From: Pyronema omphalodes
Lineage: Eukaryota; Ascomycota; Pezizomycetes; Pezizales; Pyronemataceae
Length of the DNA: 64,000 nt
Direction: 5' to 3'
Assembly (NCBI GenBank): GCA_024516155.1
Contig: JAJJXM010000043.1
Location: 248,001-312,000, forward strand
Shown here piece by piece: positions 10,096-21,885 of this stretch. The first letter of the stretch is position 1. Each line of letters opens with the position of its first letter. The position numbers and the translations under genes were made by a program. The notes below the pieces were generated by a model. The model worked only from the letters and a program-made list of their open reading frames with translations, was not told where the DNA came from and ran no database searches.

Positions 10096-12133
10096 AATGA
10101 TTGCTCGAACGGTTATCCCGATAGATGACTGGCTCAATTAGAAAGGATATGATGTGGAGGAGCGTGGAGGTCAAATGGCAAGCACCGTTGTACTTCGGAG
10201 AATGAGAAGATAGAGACGGCCAGAGAGAAGGGAAGATTGTAGCAAAATGTGAAAGGCAGCAAGCAAAATCTAGAGCTCTTCCGATGTTGTTTACAAAATT
10301 CTAGCTGCGGTGGGTGATGTGGAGGTCTGCGTTGTTGGTTTGTGGTGGAGCTTCCCTGGAAGCCATTTACATGTACTAGAACAATCCGGCCAATCTGTCA
10401 TTCCATAATACTGTCTATTTATCTCAATAAATAAATGGAGTATACAGGAAAATATGAAAACGCCGGTACTGGCATGGAACCTAACACCTTTCCAGTAGTT
10501 ACTCCCCACGCACAGCTACCACTGCACTCTTAAGCTACAGTGAAAGATGATAGTAAACAGGGCAGCTCAATACCTTTTATACAGAAGACGCCAAGTTTGA
10601 TATACTGTTTATCGTGGTAGGTCACAGTGTTTACAACCCCGCTTTAGCCGCGCTGATTGCCGTTCATATGTAATACACCATAATGCATACAGTCACTCGC
10701 TATAGCTAGTGCACCACTTCAACTTCCTAAATACTCATCATAATGTTCGTATCATCGATTTGTCATAGGAGTACGCAATAGCTATGTTGAAGTCGATTAT
10801 AAAAACGTCATATTGATCAACCCTAACAACAATTTACATGAAAATATGCATAACAGAAACCACGCCAACCGTGTAGGAGAGACTCAGATAGCGAATAAAA
10901 TGGAGGCCCATGACAGAATACGGGCAACAAAGACTGGCCTGAATATTACAACCCGCGGCGCCGCCAACTCAAAGAAAAAAAAAAAGCACGCCAAGATCCC
11001 AAACTGATCAACAAGCACGGATCTGATCACGTGGATACATCCAGCCAAACACATCCTTGTGTCGCCATGGCTCAAATATACTGCATGGAGTGTCATCTAT
11101 TATTACGAGATTAAATAATCTGTTAAAACGTCCAGGCTAGGCTGAAATTGGAGTAAAGGTGTGATTGCCATTCATTATACTGAGTCTGTGAAGCTCAGGA
11201 GGGGTGGAGTGCAGGAGGAAAAACATATTCCGGCAGAAGGACTTCATAGTGGCCATAAAGTGTGTAATTTATTTGGGATTCTGGTCGATTATTCAACCCC
11301 AGTTCGTTAAACTTTCTAAGTTTTCAATATTCGAGATTGTAAGACGCTTGAGAAAGATAAAAAACGTCATATAATTGCTTGACTAATTTGTATGTGCTGT
11401 GTAGGCAGTCCAACGGGGGTCTTGCTTGTACAGAAAATCAAGTTTTGTCTTTAGCCTACTCGTGATGAACTTAGTCGCTTCGACGGGGTTTTCTGGGTTA
11501 CCGGGGTTTGTACTCAAGGATGTTTTATCCGGTACTCAGGATAAGTAGTCACTATGTTTGGTGAAAGGGTACTTGATATGTGTTTACTTATCTTCCACAC
11601 TTGATGCATTTCAAAAAGCATTCGTTATTTTGTTAGTGCGAGCTTGGCTCCTGATCGTTGTAGTAATAATAACATGGAGAAAGCAGGAAAACAAAAACTA
11701 TTATCGTCAAGCTACTATCATTAAAGGCCTCTACCGAAGAACTATGAAGTGTCTAACCCCTGGCCCATTCATTATATCTGGTTAGTTACGCATTCATGTC
11801 GTATCACTCGTGTGACATGAAGACGCACATCCCTCTAGATCACCCATATTTGCAATTTCCCGATGCTCTGGAGTTAAAAAAACTGTAACCATCGTAATAA
11901 AAAATTATTGGATGTAGCGCTTATGGACAAAACTGCGAAGAGAACACTCAATTCCACTCTACACCAATACTTACACGTGATGTTTATCACCAAATTCACC
12001 GCGCGTGTTTTCCAACCGATTACCCGGCAGGCGCCACCCGCACCCCACCCCCACAAGTGTTGTTGACCCGCGCCGACCGTCGCCTAGAGAAAATTCCGGC
12101 AGCTTTCAACACACAGTTGCAACAACAGCCGGA
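10096..12133. other. Intergenic, upstream of PRPP synthetase, nothing recognised
   Basis: Two kilobases with only short frames that look accidental. The last 130 bases, C-rich on the plus strand with repeated CACCC and GCC words, are probably the promoter and leader of the PRPP synthetase gene. Confidence 0.4.
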
Positions 12134-13355
12134 ATGTCTTCAAACTCAATCAAGCTTCTTACGGGCAACTCGCACCCCGCACTGGCGCAGCGTGTCGCCG
12201 AGCGGTGAGTTTTTCTCTTCCTGATGTTGAACTTTCCTGGAAGTTTTTGGGCGGAGCGCAGTTGCGGGTTGTGAACGTTGCACACTTTTTCAAGCTCGGA
12301 CTTTGAGATTTCTTTGGGATTGAGTTCTGATTCTTGCGTACAGCTTGGGTGTCGAGCTACTCGATATGTCCGTCTTCAAATACTCCAACCAAGAAACCTC
12401 CGTAATTATGCGCGAGTCGGTCCGTGACGAAGACGTCTTCATTCTCCAGACCACCTGCCCCGGTGACAACCTTAACGACCACCTTATGGAGCTCTTGATC
12501 ATCGTCAAGGCCTGTAAGACCGCCTCGGCTCGTAGAATCACCGCTATTATGCCCAACTTCCCCTACGCTCGCCAGGACAAGAAAGACAAATCCCGCGCAC
12601 CCATTTCCGCAAAGCTTATCGCCAACATGATCCAGCGCGCTGGTTGTGACCATGTCATTACTCTTGACCTTCACGCCTCCCAGATCCAGGGTTTCTTCGA
12701 TGTACCAGTTGACAAGTAGGCGCCTTATCCTAATTTATGGGGGTCCTGGGTTTTTGGGTAGAGACTGACGAAAAGACAGCCTCTACGCAGAGCCCCTCAC
12801 CCTCCGCTACATCCGCGAGAACTTCGACTACAAAAACGCAGTAATCGTATCCCCTGATGCCGGAGGTGCTAAGCGTGCGACCGCTCTGGCTGACCGTCTC
12901 GACCTCAACTTCGCTTTGATCCACAAAGAGCGTAGCCGACCCAACGAGGTTTCCCGTATGACCTTGGTCGGAGAGGTTGAGGGCAAGATTGCCATCCTTG
13001 TTGACGACATGGCGGATACTTGTGGAACTCTCTGCAAGGCTGCGGATGTTCTTATAGCCGGAGGTGCTAAGGAGGTCGTTGCTATTGTCACACACGCCAT
13101 TTTGTCGGGTGATGCGGCGGAGAAAGTTTCTGCTTCTAAGCTTAGCCGACTGGTGGTTACGGATACTGTTCCTCATGATGACAAAAAGAGGAGATGTGCG
13201 AAGATTGATACTATTGATGTTGCACCTACTGTAAGTCTCCTTTCTAGGCCACACAAGAGGATATTCGCTAATAAAAGTAAATGTAGATTGCCGAGGCGTG
13301 CAGACGTACTCACAATGGTGAGAGTGTATCATTTTTGTTTAGCCACGCTATTTGA
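12134..13355 (+). CDS. PRS: Ribose-phosphate pyrophosphokinase (PRPP synthetase)
   Basis: Four exons (12134-12204, 12344-12715, 12780-13230, 13287-13355) give 320 residues, the usual family length of about 318-321. The enzyme transfers pyrophosphate from ATP to ribose 5-phosphate, making PRPP for purine, pyrimidine, histidine, tryptophan and NAD synthesis in the cytosol. Visible signatures are the start [39 protein letters not shown], the metal/ATP segment [24 protein letters not shown] formed across intron 2, [11 protein letters not shown], and the PRPP-binding loop [11 protein letters not shown]. The C-terminus [11 protein letters not shown] matches the classical SVSYLFSH ending. All introns are GT..AG and in phase. 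It looks intact and is the most conserved protein here. Fungi usually carry several paralogues; which one this is cannot be decided by eye. Confidence 0.95.
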
Positions 13356-14756
13356 GGGTTCGAACCAAAAAGTAATGGAGTTCTGGGTGGGAGTTTGTTG
13401 TTGCCGGGGGTTTTCCGTTTCCAATATTAAAATAAGTGCAGCAGATATGGGACAGAGGTGATGAGAATGTGTAAACGTGATGGACATGTTGTGGGTTTCA
13501 GTGATGTACAAGTATGTGGTATGCTCTGTGTGTTTGGTTGGCGTTTTTTTTTTTAGATTTCCGTAGCTATGTCAAATTCTAGGAAGGTGAAATAGACTGC
13601 ACTTCTCTTTTCTTTTACTTCTTAGCACAATGATTAGCTTTTTTTCTTGGATGAGCACGACGGAGTTGGTGGTTGCCAACTTAAGCCAGTCCATTGGCTT
13701 TATCAAACCACACATCCAATTTATCCCCAACTTCTAGAAAAAGCCAAGTCACAGATACATATACTGACAAACTTCATAAATTAGATAGCGTGATGTGCTC
13801 TCAACAGATCCGCCACCTCCAAAGAAATTATTCTTAAAAGCTAATGATAGTGTCGCCTCTCCAAATGCCATCCGGTTGATGTCAATACCGGTTTAAATCA
13901 AACTCAATTCTTATACCGACTCCGAAGTGCGGAATCTATTACCCCTCCCTCCCCTCTTCTAACACCCAAGTGCAGGGTATGCATCAACGGTGTAAACCCC
14001 GAAGATCAGCGCTCTGATGAATTTATCAATGATTTCAACGGAAATTCCTTGTTGCTTCAAGAGATATCGTGATAATCGCGTGCGACGCCTTAGCAGCCGT
14101 CGTGAATGTGTAGCGTTCATCCACACGAGGTCCTCTTATCAATGCCGACTTTGAATATTCGAAAAAGAAAGGAGCATTATTTGCAAGGCTGAAGTAGACA
14201 ATTAAGTGGTGTAAAAGCAGTCCTACATCCTTCATCATGTCTTCAGCCAATCGCCAGTCAAAAATATCGTTTAAAAGTACAAGCAAATCCTTCCGAAAAA
14301 AGAAAATAAGCTTGCTTTATGTTTCTTTTCTCATATGAGACTATTCGAAATGTCTCCAATGGATTTGCTAAATATTTTGAATTTCTTACATGAAAGTGCC
14401 ACTTGAGACTGGTGTCGCCAAATAGAGTGTACTCTGTTATCACAGAGTCAAACTGCAGGAAGTTTGGCTCAATCGTCGAGGGCACAGACCCGTGACGTCT
14501 CTGAAGTTTTTAACACACAGCGGCAGTGTAGGATGGCGTCATCTGACTCGGAGAATGACTTTTCGTATCATTCGTGGAAGTACTTGACCGTATCATGGAA
14601 ATCCAAATCCGTATTCCACAGATGGGCAATTTCCTAGTGTCTATCGCCAAAACTCAATAGTTCATCTCTCTGAATCTGGGATTGGTTTTGTAGTGACTTA
14701 TGAAACGAACGGAGCGTTGAAGTCGCGTTGTCTAGAATAATAAAACAGAAACGTTC
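13356..14756. other. Intergenic, partly decayed sequence
   Basis: No intact gene. On the minus strand between about 14035 and 14485 there are open stretches of 75-83 codons, downstream of the NLR relic in its orientation. They may be further eroded exons of that gene, but I could not match them to a domain. Confidence 0.3.
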
Positions 14757-15600
14757 TTAGAATACAGCCTTGGCGTCAATAATGCTTTCTCCTTCCATAT
14801 CCTTGTCCTCAGGTCCAACGCCGAGATTATAATGCAATTCATCGAAAGTCAGACGTTTCTCTGCAAGTAATCTATTTCAAAAGATTCATTGCGTGTTCCG
14901 CCAAATCTGAGCCCTGGCTTCTGATTCTCTCAACTGTGATTCTGAAGCATCTTTAAGTGCCTTTGAAATCGCCATGAGTGCTATGTGCCCCCTCGGAGCT
15001 GGTGTATGTCTTTTGGAGTACAAAATAGATCTACCAAGATTTAGCATGAGCCTTCATCAAGTCTTAGAAACCAGAAACATCAAATCATGGGAAAGTCGAA
15101 AACAAAAATTACCCGAGACTTCGACTTGATTTCAGCAATAATTTGATCTTATCAACCTTGCGTCATGACAACCCTGAGATCCTTCTTGAATGAAAGCAAC
15201 GATGCCTTAGGAATGTTTCCAATGATACTGATAGTAGAAGTAGCGCTATTACTGAAGGGTTTAACTTCACTTAATCTTCCTACTACTATCGGCATCTTTG
15301 GTGTTCGAGCTCTTGAGTTTCTCTAGCTTTTTATAGAGGTCTTCAATCTTCTTTCAACAGGACCTGATCATCACCACTAGCGCGGGAGTTTACTCGAAGT
15401 TTCCTTAGTATTCTTTACAGAGAAGTCGAACAAGCTTCTTTGATATGCAGCATAATGATGTGACTTTGGTTAGGAGTGTTCGGTCATCTTTCGGGGCAGA
15501 TTTAAAGTTTCCGATGTAGCCTCTGATGATCTTCGTCAGCTCCATTGTGAGATTTAGGAATCCTAGAATTCCTGTGGTGAAAGGGAATACAGAAGAACTT
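14757..15600 (-). pseudogene. Decayed HeLo-like / NACHT (NLR-type) gene remnant
   Basis: Separate minus-strand fragments read as pieces of one fungal STAND-type protein, in the right order but broken by stops and frame changes. At 15545-15405 the fragment MELTKIIRGYIGNFKSAPKD continues to a TAA; this is the helical N-terminal (HeLo-like) pattern with its usual (V/F)K-x-APKD motif. At about 15340-15266 comes a charged piece, DLYKKLEKLKSSNTKDAD, as expected for the linker. At 15002-14886 is RGHIALMAISKALKD, and at 14861-14757 is KRLTFDELHYNLGVGPEDKD, which matches the winged-helix segment after a NACHT domain (consensus RPLTFDEL-x-x-AL-V-x-x-x-D). The P-loop itself was not found. Such proteins control heterokaryon incompatibility and regulated cell death in filamentous fungi. 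This copy cannot be functional as it stands. Confidence 0.5.
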
Positions 15601-15711
15601 ATTTACAAGGATATTTCGGGGCCGGAGATGCATACCGTTATACATAGGATATCCTTATATAGAGGAAAGACTTGATGCGAGTGATATATTGAGATGTAGA
15701 GCGCTCCGGGA

Positions 15712-15731
15712 GGGGGGGGGGGGGGGGGGGG
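15712..15731 (+). repeat. Homopolymer run of 20 G
   Basis: Uninterrupted G tract just upstream (on the minus strand) of the NLR relic. It is long enough to form quadruplex structures and prone to slippage or sequencing error. Confidence 0.9.
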
Positions 15732-16255
15732 CGGAGTGTACGCGCTTCAACCTCTACACGCTGCTCAACATCAAAGGTGCACCTTCAGCTGTACATTATA
15801 TCTTATGCAAAGGATGATATTGTAGGCGGGATTCTTTCAAAAGGGCTCTTCTGACGATCCATAGTTATTCAGGTGCCGAAGAGAGAGGACTCAGGCGCCT
15901 GACTCGTTCGTCATATGTTCAATCCCACACGCTGGGTGATTGCAATATTGGCTTATCAGAGGAGTTGGTGGCTAATGTACACATTCGGTTGATCTATTGC
16001 TGCAGAATTACTATGATTTGTCAATTAAAATAGTATAGAAAATGTGCTGAGTCACAACAACATTCACAATAGCTGTGGGAATTGGGGTGGTGTTGGATAT
16101 CATAAAACATAGACAGGTGGACGATGGTATCTAGTCGCAGTCTCGTTATCTGCCTATGTTATGTATCAGCCAAATTCATGTTCACATTTGGACGTTAGAT
16201 TTCGTAGCTATCATAAGTACCTATCAGCATACATTAGACTACTTATTCTATCTAT

Positions 16256-17341
16256 TTACTCTTCATCAAGAACCCAAAAGTTAACCTTTCCGTCATCGCA
16301 CGAGCTGATGATAATCTCATCGTTCTCCCCCCTCTTATCCTTATCATACCGTGTACTCCATGCCACACAGTTGATCTCATACGCTCCATGAGCCAACTCA
16401 ACTTCTGCCACAACTTTCCACTCATTGTCCGCCGTCTCCTCGTAAACCACAATCTTTCCATCTCCACCGCAGCTCACAATCCTCCCCGTGACCTTACTCC
16501 AGGAAACTGAGTAAATACTCCTGCTATGAGCCTTTGGTAGAGTTGCCGTACATTCCCACTCCTCCTTTGGTTGCGATCCTCTGAGGATACTCGGGAGCTG
16601 CCCCCCTCCGCTTCCCAATCCCGTCTGCTCCGTCCTCGTCCAAATCTTCACTGTTAAATCATCCGAGCAACTAACCAACCGCGAACCCCTCTCCTTGCTG
16701 TACTTCGGGCTCTCCAGCGGCTCAAACTGCAGCGACCACACAGTGCTTTCGTGTCCCTCCAACACTTTAACGCATACCCAATCATCAACGTCCTCCTTGT
16801 AAAGCATGATATTATTATCATAACTACCGCTCGCCAGTAGAACCTCCTCTGGATGCCATGCCACACACTTGACATCCTGTGTATGGTCTTGCAACACCGC
16901 CACCGTCTCAAAGTTGTCATCATCCATCTCCTCCCATACCCAGACACTCTTATCTCTCGAGCAAGTAGCCAAGAAGCTTCCTCCAGCACTCCAAGCAACT
17001 CTCTTCATTTCACTTTCATGACCCTCCAAAATCACTAGGAATTGCCAGTCTTTAGTTCCCGTTGCTTCATCTTCATATTGCCGCCAGATTCCAGCATTGT
17101 AGTCGAAGGATCCAGTAGCAAGGACAGGCTCGTCTTCAGTATTGGGTTTCCAGGCTATCGAACGGATGGTACGTTTATGACCGCCATCGAGGGTGCTGAG
17201 AGTATTGAAGCTCAAAAGAGAGATGATCTGGGAGGATTTATCGGCAGAGGCAGTAGCGAGGATGGGAAGAGTAGGGTGGGGAGCGACCTGCCATACGCGG
17301 TCAGGGTGTGCAGCGATCGAGGCGAGCTGAGTGAGCTTCAT
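16256..17341 (-). CDS. CIA1: Cytosolic iron-sulfur assembly component CIA1 (CIAO1), seven-bladed WD40
   Basis: Single exon, 361 residues. The protein is the WD40 scaffold of the cytosolic Fe-S targeting complex that hands Fe-S clusters to nuclear and cytosolic apoproteins. Seven WD repeats can be followed. Diagnostic family phrases are GHKRTIRSIAWKPN, LATGSFDYNAGIW, ATCSRDKSVWVWE, LQDHTQDVKCVAWHPEE, ASGSYDNNIMLYKED, and a C-terminal blade ending SCDDGKVNFWVLDEE. The open frame continues upstream to another ATG at 17458, but orthologues begin close to the conserved KLTQL-x-x-x-x-AHP start, so I place the start at 17341. It is divergently arranged with MED18, 289 bp away. The length and all blades look normal. 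The plus strand is C-rich over the 3' half of the gene, so the coding strand there is G-rich. Confidence 0.93.
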   Translation of the reverse strand: MKLTQLASIAAHPDRVWQVAPHPTLPILATASADKSSQIISLLSFNTLSTLDGGHKRTIRSIAWKPNTEDEPVLATGSFDYNAGIWRQYEDEATGTKDWQFLVILEGHESEMKRVAWSAGGSFLATCSRDKSVWVWEEMDDDNFETVAVLQDHTQDVKCVAWHPEEVLLASGSYDNNIMLYKEDVDDWVCVKVLEGHESTVWSLQFEPLESPKYSKERGSRLVSCSDDLTVKIWTRTEQTGLGSGGGQLPSILRGSQPKEEWECTATLPKAHSRSIYSVSWSKVTGRIVSCGGDGKIVVYEETADNEWKVVAEVELAHGAYEINCVAWSTRYDKDKRGENDEIIISSCDDGKVNFWVLDEE

Positions 17342-17630
17342 TATGACTTCGGACTTGTGGAGTCGAGGTAAAGGCCGAGTCGTGATCTGGTGAGGGACTG
17401 TGACGCGATGGCGGTGATGCAATCGCGGGGTATCCTTGGTGGGGATGAGCATGTGCATTAAACCTGCTTAGGCTAGCGTATTTATCACGCGAACAATCGT
17501 AGCGTGTCGCGACTTACGAGAGCTCTGTCACGTAGCCCAGCGAGCTTGACAAAGAGGTTCAACTCTGAACTCCTATAACTTCGCGTCCATTCCACCAACA
17601 CTCTCAAAATTAGGGACTCACACAAATACG
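17342..17630. promoter_or_regulatory. Shared divergent promoter region of CIA1 and MED18
   Basis: 289 bp separate the two start codons. Both leaders must lie inside it, so the core promoters overlap or are very close. The sequence has GCG-rich words and no obvious TATA box. The promoter assignment rests on gene arrangement. Confidence 0.55.
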
Positions 17631-18457
17631 ATGCAGAACTTTCCACAATCTCACCATGAGCTCTCGCTCTACGCCTACATCTCCGCTAGTCGTCAACCTC
17701 AAGTCCTAAAGATGCTCAGTGGGGTCGCCGGCATGCGCAACGAACCTTTCGTTCAACACCACCTTCTCTACAAGCCTGCACGGCCCAGGACGCCCGGAGC
17801 ACCAACCGATCACTTCTATATGCAGCTTATCTGCCGGATAGCTCCCGATGAAACGAAGGAAAGTTATAATCCAAGGGAACAAAGATGGTGTATGAGACTG
17901 GAGGATTTGCCAGAGGTTACCAGAAAACCTGTAATTTCAAGGGGAATATATTCAGCAAATACATATATGGGGGATGCATTGGAGTTTATGGAGGCCTTGG
18001 GATATACGTAAGTTATCATTTTTGTCTTTTGGATGATCGAGGGGACAGTGAGAAGGAAGTGAGTGCTGGGAGAATCATGCATGCTAATCTCATGGTTATC
18101 TACAGGCTACAAAGCTCCTATTTTACTGATAATAATCGTTTCATCCACGGCAACATTATAATTACCGTTTCTCAAACCTCAATCCCACCACGTGCACCTC
18201 TTGCTCCCACAGCACCCGGCGCACCCACCACAGGCGAATCCAATATCGACCCCTTCGGCTCCCCATTTCCCAAAGAGAGGCTTCAAAAGGTAGATGATGG
18301 CTGGGTACTACAAGCAGCAGTAAGGGTACAAAGTAATACAGATGTTCAGAGTGTCAATGCTGGAGTTCAGGAGCTACTGTATTTGAAGAAGGCACTGGAG
18401 GGTGTCTGCGAATTGGATGTGGTGGAACGTTTAGCGTTGGATACGAGGGTTCGGTAA
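17631..18457 (+). CDS. MED18: Mediator complex subunit 18 (head module)
   Basis: Two exons (17631-18007 and 18106-18457) joined in phase 2 across a 98-bp intron give 242 residues. Med18 (yeast Srb5) forms a beta-barrel heterodimer with Med20 in the Mediator head and contacts RNA polymerase II. The opening HELSLYAYISASRQPQVLKM, then LSGVAGMRNEP and HHLLYKP, is the standard Med18 start (HEL-x-L-x-x-x-(I/V)-x-x-x-x-x-x-x-x-L-L-x-GL). The second exon carries RFIHGNIIITVSQ and the C-terminal barrel strand WVLQAAVRVQSNTDVQSVNAG. A Pro/Ala-rich loop (PPRAPLAPTAPGAPTTGES) sits between strands, as is common in filamentous fungi. It looks complete. Confidence 0.88.
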
Positions 18458-21400
18458 ATGCAGGGGGTAGCATTTAACAGGAGTTAATGGCGTTTCTGAT
18501 TTATGAAGGACATGTGGAGAGACTGGTGAAATTTGGATACCAAACAAATTGGCAATGTGTTCAGTAGAAGTTAGTGATTAAACATTCATGGTGTGAATAT
18601 TATACAAACAACACAACTGGTAGTCAGAAGCGCGAAATTATGGATTTAGCCTCAAATATTTCCTATATTGGCCCTTCTTAAGCCATATTATATGCTGGCC
18701 TTGATCTGTGCTCGAAATGGATCTACCCTGCATCTGCCATCATCGAGTGATACATCATGAACCCTGAATAGCACTGCCAGAGTCATTCAGCTATCTGATC
18801 AGTGATGAGTGTACATTCAACATCTCGTATCAATAAATTGCCAACTATATAATCCACGACCGCGCATCACACCATCATTTTTTTTGTCATGTCCACCAGA
18901 CTATCAACACGAACTCTCTCAAAACCAACATAAACCGAATACAAATTGACCAACACACTTACTCTACGGAATCTTTTTGACAATTACTCCAACCCAAACC
19001 ATATCTTACAACAACAAAGAACCTGCACTATTAAACCACAATGATCAGCCTTGGTTACACAATCATCCACTTCCAACGCGAAATGGCTGAACTTCGACCA
19101 ACTCAAATCAAACCAGTCAAAGTGCCAGCAATCAAGGTCACTGAAGATAAACCAAGCTATATACGCAAACTAAGTACACCTCGGGAATTTCATGCTAGAT
19201 ATATGGAGCTACAGAAGAAGTTTGTGGAGAAGTTTCAGATGGTGAAGAAACGCAAGATAAAAGGTTTGTGAGTCTGATGTGATGGGCCGGGGTCAGGGCG
19301 ACTAATTTTGGAACATAGGGATTGAGAAGCTGAAGGGTTGATTACTAAGGTTCAAAAATGGGGGCCGAGGGAAATTATATGGAAAGGACACTTACGCAGA
19401 AGGATGCTTATAGAGGTTGATGGGTTGTACTGCGTGTTGGCTGCTGAAATGTGTTCGAACTTTGTGTTGAGAGAAGTGTCGATGGAATAAAATTTAACTT
19501 AAATATGATTAATTTGTCTTCTTAGACTACTTCAGCGTTGTAATGTCAAGATGGTGAGGTGAGACTTATGGTACGGGTGCAAGTTAATGAGAGATTATGA
19601 CTGCGGTGTTGGATACATAAAAATCACGAGATGAAGGTATTCACATCCCGCCCCAGTTCTTCGCTCATCAATTATCAATAAGAAATCAAGCATGTTCGCA
19701 AATAAATATGTAGATTACATGTTCCAGCAATCCACCAAATTAGGCCCCCCCAAGACCATAACTTATACAGTTCTCTATAGTTGATTTGAGTTTGGGGGAC
19801 ATCTTAGAACCCAAGCACAGGCGTACTTTGGCTTTTCTTTCATCAACCTGCGAGCTTAAAGCATGCTTAAGCCATGCCATACCGGTAAGAACAATTTGTA
19901 AAACTGTCATCCCCCCTCCTCTGGAGTTGCTATGTATTAAAGAACCAAGGCATGTGTACTTTCTGTACACTGCAATCCAGCCAGCTAGTCGATCAGAACT
20001 AGCTGATTTGTGAAGCCACGGGGCTGTGAAGTAACTCTAACTAAGACTTTAAGTTTCAATCCCATCCTTAGACCTTTTTCTCAATTCAAGGGTCCTGAAA
20101 GTCCTACATCGATCGGATATTCCGAACAAACCAGAATACTGGAAATCATATACTATACGTGTTAACCGTGACCGTAACAGGTCAGAAGAATAAGCATACA
20201 CTTCAGTCGGATTTGAAAGTAGATAGAAATGCTGTGCAGGATGTATGAACGATGCTAGCTTTGCGAGATTTAATTCTTGTGGACGAGCTGCCTGTATTGG
20301 GCCTTAGCTACCTGGACACTCCGAGCCCTCTATCTAGTCTATGTTTATCAGGGCATAGACTTATCCTAGGTGCGGCTTTGTCCAGGTATCAATGATGTCT
20401 CCAACCATATACTTTATGAGACGATGAGATGTTGTGCATACTTGGAAGCTGTGCCAGTTGATTTCACAACAGTCATGAGGTTTGTGGACCTTTGAAAGCT
20501 GTCGATGTACGGGGTTTACTAACTGTATTCGGTGGTCTTGTTACGACACCGCTACGTCCTTCCCCGGGTTTCTATGCTTTATCAGATGCTCACCGGTTCT
20601 TGACCGGTGGATTTTTATCTCAACGTACGGAAGTATGCAGGTATAAGGGTTACGATTTCGTCATGTCACGGCAAACGGAAAGTGATATCTTAATGGTTAT
20701 CTACTATTAGTATTCGTTAGTTAGTCACTATTATTAGTTGTTGGTATGCAGTGACTATTGGCTTTTTACATTTAATATCACTCGATTAGACCCGCCACCC
20801 GCCAACTGATGGAATTAACTGCTGGACTTTTCGGTCACTAATATAAGACTTACTCCTACATCTCTTCATTCTCTCCATGACTTTGCCGAGGCTCCGCAGG
20901 CTCCGCCGAGCACTCGCAATCATGGTCCTGTGCTCGCCCGAAACTCTGACTCAGTCCAGTTGTCAATAATTGTGGGGATTCCTGTTTCACATGCATATGA
21001 AGTGCAGAACCTTTCGTTGTTACATACCATAAAGCATAGAAATTATCAGTTACTGTTGTGTGGATACTTACGAGATGTTTAGTGACCTCCTCCTGCTCGG
21101 ATCTTTGACTCGTACTAGTTAAACTGTGGGGGGAATGTGTACAGATGCAGTGCGATTAATAATTTTGATGAATTTGCGTAAGTATTTGTCCGAAACTGAA
21201 AGTGAGGGTATATGTAGCGAAGGGAAGCTGCATAATCGATAGCATAGCTTGTATGGTTAACCAATTGTTAATGGCATTGATTGGTGTTGGCTCGCAGTGT
21301 AATACAAACGGTTGATTGATTGCTTATTTTGCGTGATTTTTGATGTAATTATTTTGATAAATCATGGTTGTTCAATAACGTTACCCAGCTGAAAAAAGGT

Positions 21401-21885
21401 CAAATTCGCACATTTTGTCAGACGCCGCAGAAGCCCGCCGCCACAACAACGCGACGCGGGTGTTTCAGGCTGCGCGCGACCGTGTTAGACGCGATCCCAA
21501 CGAACAGGGATAGGTAAGCAGCACCGCGAAAACCACACGTCCACCAAAATTCAGTTTTGCCCGGACTAACCCTTCCATATCGACCAGACAAGGAAGCTTC
21601 GCATTCGCATATCAAGAATCCGCCCGTTTGGCTTGCCAGTATTCTCTATTGGACTGTCTGTGTCGAACCTAACAAATCGCGAATTTAAACCCAACCAAGA
21701 TCGACGACTACCATTGGTAGCAGAACCAAGGACGAAGGCTTCGGCAGTAGGGTGGACGCGCCGCGCTTAGTTGATCAAACCAGTTACGGCAGCTGGAAAT
21801 TCAGAAACTCAGAAACTCTACATATCAACAACCACAAGCTCATCAGCTCCCATTTGTGTTTACTATACCCAACAACGCATTCAAA
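18458..21885. other. Long intergenic region, one weak small ORF
   Basis: 3.4 kb without a recognised gene. A frame of 76 codons at 19041-19271 is listed separately. The last 500 bases (about 21410-21885) are richer in CG words and probably form the EED promoter and leader. I see no repeat array of note. Confidence 0.4.
19041..19271 (+). CDS. Possible small hypothetical protein
   Basis: 76 codons from an ATG in a good context (CCACAATGAT), preceded by a C/A-rich leader-like stretch of the kind seen before the real genes here. It is lysine-rich toward the C-terminus (LQKKFVEKFQMVKKRKIKG), probably helical, with no recognised family. It could equally be the first exon of a larger unrecognised gene or chance. 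Confidence 0.25.
   Translation: MISLGYTIIHFQREMAELRPTQIKPVKVPAIKVTEDKPSYIRKLSTPREFHARYMELQKKFVEKFQMVKKRKIKGL

Noticed and set aside
13355..13366. tRNA B-box-like GGGTTCGAACC
   Set aside because: It follows the PRPP synthetase stop codon directly, with no A-box or cloverleaf around it.
17342..17458. Upstream ATG extending CIA1 by 39 residues
   Set aside because: The extra segment is basic and His-rich, unlike any CIA1 start; the conserved protein begins at 17341.
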